Below, piece by piece: positions 58,901 through 64,000 of a DNA stretch of 64,000 nt. The notes under the pieces are model-generated. The model worked only from the letters and a program-made list of their open reading frames with translations. It ran no database searches and was not told the DNA's origin. Positions within the stretch are counted from its first letter, which is position 1. Each line of letters begins with the position of its first letter. The stretch lies in contig JAWQRO010000049.1 in assembly GCA_033557835.1 (NCBI GenBank), positions 1 to 64,000 on the forward strand. Reading direction: 5' to 3'. The position numbers and the translations under genes are program-made. This DNA is from Helochares maculicollis. Lineage: Eukaryota > Arthropoda > Insecta > Coleoptera > Hydrophilidae.

Positions 58901-60428
58901 GTCGAGCTACCTGAAAATGCGTAGCCTGCTGAGCGAAAGATCACTGGATACCCAAATAAGATACAACTTTGTCAAGTGTTACATATATTCCGTACTGTTG
59001 TACGGGGTTGAAGTGTAGATGCTAAAAGTCAGTAGCTTGAAAAGACTTGAAGCGTTTGAAATGTGGATTTTTCGGCGAATGTTAAAAATATCGTGGACTT
59101 TCCACACCAGCAATGTGGAAGTTGTACATCAATGGACAGATAACGTGAACTCATCCAAACGTAATGAGACACGAAAAATATGAGTTTCTGCAACTTGTGA
59201 TGAAGGCAAAATTGAGGGTAAGCGACCAGGGCGCAGACAGTGCTCCTGGCTTAAAAACATACCGGTCTGGACGGGCCTAAGTTCGAGCATTCTATTGAGA
59301 TGATCTTAGGATAGAAAAAAATACACCAAGATTGTTGCTGATCTTCGATAGGAGGGTGCACTGAAAGAAGATATGAAATTAAAAGAGCATGTATCAAAAA
59401 CAGATCAAACCAAAAAATGCTCTTCATAAATTCATACTAAAACAAAATAATAGGGAGGAAAATATAAAAGCAACAATAAGACTAGAGGATTAAAGATAAA
59501 GAGCATTGAATGAATTAAAGAATCTATAAAAAAATATACGATAAAAGAAAGTAGTCTTGATCCATTATCTTTCAAACAGTCAATACATACTAAAGAACAA
59601 AAGAAATTGAAACAAATGGGTGCATGTCTGAAACTATATTTAAAATTGCCTCTGCAATAAGAAAAACTACACATTCGCATTATGTTTGTGTTACTACTTG
59701 CTAGATATTATTGGTAGCAACTTTATAGTTTTTGGTCATGAACTGGCGCCTATTTTTGAAAAACCTGGCCATGACCTTAGTAGAGTCACAAATTATTGCT
59801 CGATAAATTTCCTACTTTGACTCGCCAGCAACTTAAAACCTCATGTAATGTGTTGAAGCTAAACAATGAAAGCCAAACACCTCACAGACTAGCACCATCA
59901 ACAGGAGGATGCTATTCCTAGCACAGAAAATCCATGGTTAAATGCCCCATATGTAACAAGTTGATCTATTAGATGCATCAAAAGAAAATTTATAAAAAAA
60001 ATATATATTAATATTTAAAAGAGAATGTGTAGTAAATTTTAGGTGTGAATTTAAAATATATATACTTATTAAAGTATCAACATCTGTTTTGAGCACACCT
60101 GTAACTCACAGTACTGTTTTTACACTAAAAAAATTGAGTTAAAAATGCTGTACAGCAAATTGACAAGAGTTGCATGAAATGCCGATACAATTTGTTACAG
60201 GTAAGAAAGAAATATATCAGACTAAATGTCTTGTTGCATTCAGGCATTAGTGTGGCTATTTAATATACCTTCGAACTCGTCGTCGTGCAGCCTGCTGGTG
60301 CTTTCGTCGACTTCATCCTCTTCATCGGAGTCCAACGAGTGCTTTTTTACGTTACTTTCATACTTTTTTGCCACTTTTGTCTGAACGTTCCCGAACAGAT
60401 CGTCGCCCTCATATGCCCTTTTGGACAT
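55144..60428 (-). CDS. CD2BP2: CD2BP2 / Lin1 homologue, GYF-domain U5 snRNP protein (exons 60428-60269, 55982-55144)
   Basis: Two exons join in phase to 999 coding bases (332 residues), close to the 341 residues of human CD2BP2. Seen: N-terminal KKHSLDSDEEDEVDE; the conserved GEIRMTAFNMQEEMELGHFD and GHFIWKNEKEVRDNWLDNID; a charged middle with PKENINKALRRLGG; and a C-terminal GYF domain (WEFKWD, then VEGPFNTMQMLKWSQDGYFK, GVWARKL). Family knowledge: it binds Pro-rich motifs of U5 components through GYF and leaves before tri-snRNP assembly; nuclear. The 4.3-kb intron holds a LINE. It is divergent from the gene at 60906. Confidence 0.92.
56190..59400 (+). mobile_element. APE-type LINE (non-LTR retrotransposon), decayed full-length copy
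   Basis: Plus strand, antisense to CD2BP2. 5' leader from about 56190. Endonuclease: KIGTWNVKSIFRSGKMHNIN, FGISETRWP, GVGIMLDH, LSDRTMMIQL and NIIQVYAPTAD (56610-56940). Reverse transcriptase: IPLPKKPGAKRCKEFRLISL (58070-58140), MGFREGLGAIDALFA, and NNLRYADDTVVIADSAEGLQ (YADD active site, about 58615-58680). The C-terminus has KYLGSWIGKNL, RYNFVKCYIYSVLLYGVEV and KRLEAFEMWIFRRMLKISW (to about 59095). Many frameshifts and stops. No poly(A) or target duplication was identified. Confidence 0.85.
59401..60268. other. Rest of the CD2BP2 intron
   Basis: AT-rich with no recognised gene. About 59400-59690 could be a trailing part of the LINE or another repeat. Confidence 0.45.
60269..60428 (-). CDS. 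CD2BP2: CD2BP2 exon 1 (start)
   Basis: ATG at 60428; MSKRAYEGDDLFGNVQTKVA then KKHSLDSDEEDE, as in CD2BP2 proteins (KHTLDSDEED in relatives). Donor GTATAT after 60269, phase 1. Confidence 0.9.
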
Positions 60429-60905
60429 TTTCCTACGTTGTGGACTACTAAATTCGATAATTTACAATTTACTTATTGTATGTATAACATAACCTTAAAG
60501 CTCACTTTGCTGTACTTGAAAACATATGAGAAGTTAGTTGACGTTGGCCCTCCCTTTGAAAGAAGTAACGCTGCTAACTTCACTGCTCTTTTATTCTGTT
60601 AAACTCTCGGTTTGCAGGTAGACTTTTGAGATATTCCAGACCAAAATCAATTATTTACAGCGTATTAATCGAAATTGAAGCATAACACATCGCTCAGTGC
60701 GTGTAATTAGTAAAAGCTTTGGTGATTTGAGATGTGGAGTGGAAATGTACGGATGCAGCCATTGTTAGTGGGTGCGTTCTAATGGTATTGAATGCAAAAT
60801 TATGTTTTGGAAGAAAAAACATTAAAACAAGTTAACCTGAAAATTGAAAATGTAAGCGGCTTTAAATTTTCAACTTGGAAATAGTTTTTGGTTGAAACGA
60901 ACACC
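60429..60905. promoter_or_regulatory. Divergent promoter region between CD2BP2 and the ankyrin-like gene
   Basis: About 477 bases separate the two start codons, on opposite strands. Both genes must begin transcription within it unless 5' exons are missed. No TATA box is convincing. A bidirectional housekeeping promoter is an inference from spacing. Confidence 0.5.
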
Positions 60906-61183
60906 ATGGAAAACGAGGGAGAAAACGGTGGCCACCTACCTGACGAAGAGCTGATGGATATTCATCACCATTATAATAACGACGGTGAAGATCAAAACGG
61001 GCAGGCTAACGCGTTTAATCCGTTTCATTATGACGATCCGCTTCTAACACATCCCCTGTTGGCTTGGCTTCATTTAGAGAATGATGAGACGATCATCAAG
61101 AGGTTACAGCAAAACCCAGTTAACCCAAACACTATTAATAATCATGGAGATACGATGATGCATTGCCTTGCAAAAGCAGGACG
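60906..61183 (+). CDS. First coding exon of an unrecognised gene (ankyrin-like start)
   Basis: ATG 60906 (context AACACCATGG) is the first in its frame. 92 residues: an acidic Asn/His/Glu-rich N-terminus (MENEGENGGHLPDEELMDIH), then DPLLTHPLLAWLHLENDETI, and NPNTINNHGDTMMHCLAKAG. The last resembles the start of an ankyrin repeat (N--G-T--H-LA--G). Ends at 61183 with donor GTGAGT; the next exon is beyond the window. I do not recognise the gene. The Tc1-like element at 61360 lies in its first intron. Confidence 0.6.
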
Positions 61184-61359
61184 GTGAGTAGCCAAAAATA
61201 TTGGGTGGCCCAGAAAGTTCTTGTTATTTTTTATTAATGATTGAAAACAAATGCCACGCGTTCATATTGTAAAAAATCTGGAGTGTCTCCACTCAACATT
61301 CCCGTATAAATATATGTATGACATAAAGGTACCTGCGATTAATAATAATAATAAAACTA

Positions 61360-62485
61360 CAGGGTTGGGCACTTGATATGTAGCGTATTCAAAAGGCCAT
61401 AAATTCGGTTTAAAAAAAGTATTTTTATTTATTTTAAAGTACAGACTGTGTGAAAATAATCAACAATTCACAATCAATTTATTTGATTTCGATATGACCA
61501 CCTTTTGCCTTGACTATGGCTTTGAGACGGTCAAAAAACGAATCACAAGCTGCCTGAATGTGATTTGCCGGTATTTTGGCCCACTCACGGACAATGGCTT
61601 TCTTCAGCGTCTCGAGGCTGATGTATTTTTTTAACTCGGACATTGCTCTCCAAAATGGCCCATAGAGAATAATCCATTGGATTCGCGTCTGGTGAATTCG
61701 AGAGCCATTGTATGGTCGAAATGAAGTTCGAAACATTGTTTTTCAGCGGCCCAAACCATTATTTGTGGCGGGTGCTGCTTTCTGGTGACCAACCAATGGC
61801 TCAAATTCTGGGATGAACGTTCGGTCAAGTAAACCCTATCGTTTTGAGAGTTTACAAATTGCTTAATTGGGAAACTTTTCTCGTCAGATAACACGATGTT
61901 CGGAAATTGACCACTTTCGGCCAAGTAAAGCAAGCCCTTCGCTCTCTCAAGTCTAACTTGTTGCTGCTTTGGTGTAAGATTTTGCGCCTTTTGAAACTTG
62001 TAAGGCTTGACCTTGAGCTCATTTTTCAATATGCGTCGAATGCTGCGTTTGGATATTTTCAGTTCTTTAGCCATTTGATTGGCACTTTGTCGTGGATTTC
62101 GCTCAAGTCGCTTCTTCACTTTTTGAACCATCTCAGATGATGACATTGCAGTTTTTTGATGACCACCTCCATGGCGTTTTGCAATGCTACCGGTATCATT
62201 ATTACGAGTTATGGTGCAATAAACAAACATTTTATTCACTTCGAGGTGTTTGAGATCACGAACAATCGCTGCTTGTGATTTTCTAGCTAAATATAAAGCA
62301 ATCACACTATTACGTTTGAATTCCATCGCTTATAACTTTTTTTGCGTTCACTTTTGGAAAAATGCTTTTGCACGCTTGTAAAAAATACTCAGAACTGTCA
62401 GATAACAAATTTATAAAAAGCTGCTGCCATTGCGACAGCTGCGCAAAAGGTTAAAAATTAGCAACACTTCGAGTGCCCACCCCTG
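61360..62485 (-). mobile_element. Tc1-like (IS630 superfamily) transposon, internally deleted
   Basis: Ends CAGGGTTGGGCACTTG and, mirrored, CAGGGGTGGGCACTCG, between TA dinucleotides (61358-61359, 62486-62487). The minus-strand transposase starts MEFKRNSVIALYLARKSQAA at 62326, with helix-turn-helix repeats (RNPRQSANQMAKELKISKRS). VRLERAKGLL and NIVLSDEKSF (first catalytic Asp) follow, then QIMVWAA. A deletion and frameshift remove the middle. The end resumes in another frame with NSPDANPMDYSLWAILES and LKAIVKAKGGHIEIK (stop at 61479). Inactive. Confidence 0.88.
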
Positions 62486-62694
62486 TACAAACACTTACAT
62501 GCGCTTCAAAACTAAAAGCAAAAGTTTTAATATTCATAATTAACACTAAAGTCAATGGCTATATTCAACACGTTAATATATTCATGAAGAATATTCAATT
62601 CTTTTTCAGTACATATACATCATCAGAATATTTGTATTTATGTAATGCACAATACTTTATGTTTAAAAACTATATATTTACTCTTAACTAGTCT

Positions 62695-62807
62695 GCATTA
62701 TGGAAGGCCTACTAAATTTGGAATTTTTAAAATTATTAAAATAGCACTTCCGGTGCTCCGATCATGTTAAAAATTCAAAACTGTGTAGGTAAACGGGTAC
62801 TTCCGGT
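62695..62807 (+). repeat. Dispersed repeat matching 44470-44680
   Basis: Shares GGCCTACTAAA, GCACTTCCGGTGCTCCGATC and GTAGGTAAAC with the copy at 44 kb. Directly followed by a mariner end. Confidence 0.75.
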
Positions 62808-62940
62808 ATAATTAAAGCTTTTGACAAACAGGCGCTTGACAAATGTTACAGACAGTCCTAGCAACTTAGGAAAAAAATTTCCTGCCTTTCTAATGCCCGG
62901 GAGTTTTAAATGACAATTTCACCTTACTTTTTGATCACAG
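62808..62940 (-). mobile_element. Solo end of a mariner (CTGTGATCAAAAAGTAAGG family)
   Basis: The right border is CTTTTTGATCACAG followed by TA. The 133 bases match the 5' leader of the elements at 40979 and 51631, in opposite orientation. Everything beyond the leader is missing. Confidence 0.88.
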
Positions 62941-62969
62941 TACTAGAACCGCCATATTCAAAGAATGAC

Positions 62970-64000
62970 ATTTTTCTTAACATGTAAATCATTTGAACTT
63001 ATCATGCAAGAAATAAGAAACCATCGTTTTATTGTAAATAAAGTGAGAAAATTAAAGAGCGGTTTCATATTAAAAAAAGCGCAATAAATTACAGCCGCAG
63101 AGGCAAGAGAACCGGCGCATGTTCAATTGGTTTGAATTCAACGCCAGCTTAAGTTTTTAATGTTTGTTATGAGTACAATTCATTACCAATTTTATTAGAA
63201 TTTAACTAAACATTCCTTCATTGACATTTTATCGTGACAATTAGCATAAGTCTTGCTAAGGAGTCCAAACCTAATAATTTCACTTTCTTTAAAATTTATT
63301 TCTAAAGCTTTTCTACGAAGCTAATTGCAATTATCTGCTCAACTTACAAGAAGGATAGGATAGTATTTATTTGTTGTTTAAAATGTAGCAAAATCATTTT
63401 ATAAATGATATATTTCAAATGTTTCATTGTGATATTTCTTGAGTGCATTAGACCAGCGAATATCATTTGCATATTTCGTTGATATTTGGTTGAATGACTT
63501 AGAGACACAATCTTCTAATGTTATAATTTTGGAAGTAATGTATGTAAAAATAAATACATTATAAACCTGGAAACTATACAAATTTATTCACTGAACTTAG
63601 ACCGCTGTATAGATTTAATATTAAAGAAAGATAAAATAGATACAACTTGCATATGAATTAGCAAATATGAATTATTTTACGATGTATCATGTAATCATCG
63701 TTCTTGCAGCGGAAGTTGGTAAAACAAGGCAATATTGTTTCATGGTCATGCTCATGTTCTTTTTTCTATTTCTCTTTCATAAAGAAGGTTTCGCGATCAT
63801 GAAAAAATCAATATTGAGATTTTGAAGAACCTAACGACGTGTTTTGATTGTGAGGCCGGTAATTTTATAGAGATGAAGATGCCAATATGTCTGCGACACG
63901 TTCTTTAACCCAGCAGGTTGTAACAGCATCATTTCAATTACACCATATTGCCGTTCTAAATGTATAGATTAAGTATTGGAAATTAATTCTGCAACATCCT
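62970..64000 (-). repeat. Second copy of the 33985-35170 repeat, cut by the window edge
   Basis: Reverse-complement match in several collinear blocks, for example GCAGAATTAATTTCCAATAC at the edge and CTGTAATTTATTGCGC near 63100. It may continue outside the window. Confidence 0.75.

Noticed and set aside
1..64000. tRNA, rRNA or other structured RNA genes
   Set aside because: No cloverleaf box sequences or rRNA stretches were noticed by eye; a covariance-model scan would be needed to exclude them.

Overview
This is AT-rich animal DNA, almost certainly from an insect and possibly a beetle, though the order is an inference. Genes are split by GT-AG introns. The proteins are metazoan: a TALE homeodomain factor, a P5B ATPase and a U5 snRNP GYF protein. 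Most of the rest is decayed insect-type transposons. A PKNOX/Prep gene is retained; it is absent from Drosophila but present in many other insects.

Layout. (1) 332-15166, + strand: the 3' part of a PKNOX (Prep) gene, five visible exons, start lying left of the window, followed by a long 3' UTR. Its introns hold a piggyBac relic, several mariners and a TTAA-flanked element carrying a Mutator/Kolobok-like transposase remnant. (2) 17.8-21.6 kb: a degenerate roughly 350-bp satellite, with a short inverted block at 22.96-23.41 kb next to a mariner. (3) 25136-36910, - strand: a complete seven-exon ATP13A-type (P5B, polyamine-transporter-like) ATPase of 1412 residues. One intron carries a second TTAA element sitting between tandem copies of host sequence. 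Another carries, in antisense, a duplicated piece of the PKNOX gene (intron + homeodomain exon + intron + 15 bases of the next exon). That piece was inserted into an older LINE and is bounded by an imperfect 30-bp direct repeat. (4) 37-55 kb: a transposon graveyard with mariners of three families, LINEs, piggyBac relics and a Penelope-like element with a GIY-YIG domain. It also has a GC-richer unassigned block at 46.9-48.2 kb. (5) 55144-60428, - strand: a complete two-exon CD2BP2/Lin1 gene, its intron filled by a decayed APE-type LINE. It is divergent from (6) 60906 onward, + strand: the first coding exon of an unrecognised gene with an ankyrin-like start, whose intron holds a Tc1-like element. 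(7) The right edge holds a roughly 1.1-kb unclassified repeat matching 34-35.2 kb in opposite orientation.

The genes do not form a pathway; they are ordinary neighbours. The most unusual structure is the PKNOX homeodomain-exon insertion in the ATP13A intron (32979-33643). It keeps an open 84-codon frame with its own ATG after losing the original splice acceptor. The substitution pattern, mostly amino-acid-changing, argues for a pseudogene rather than a new gene.
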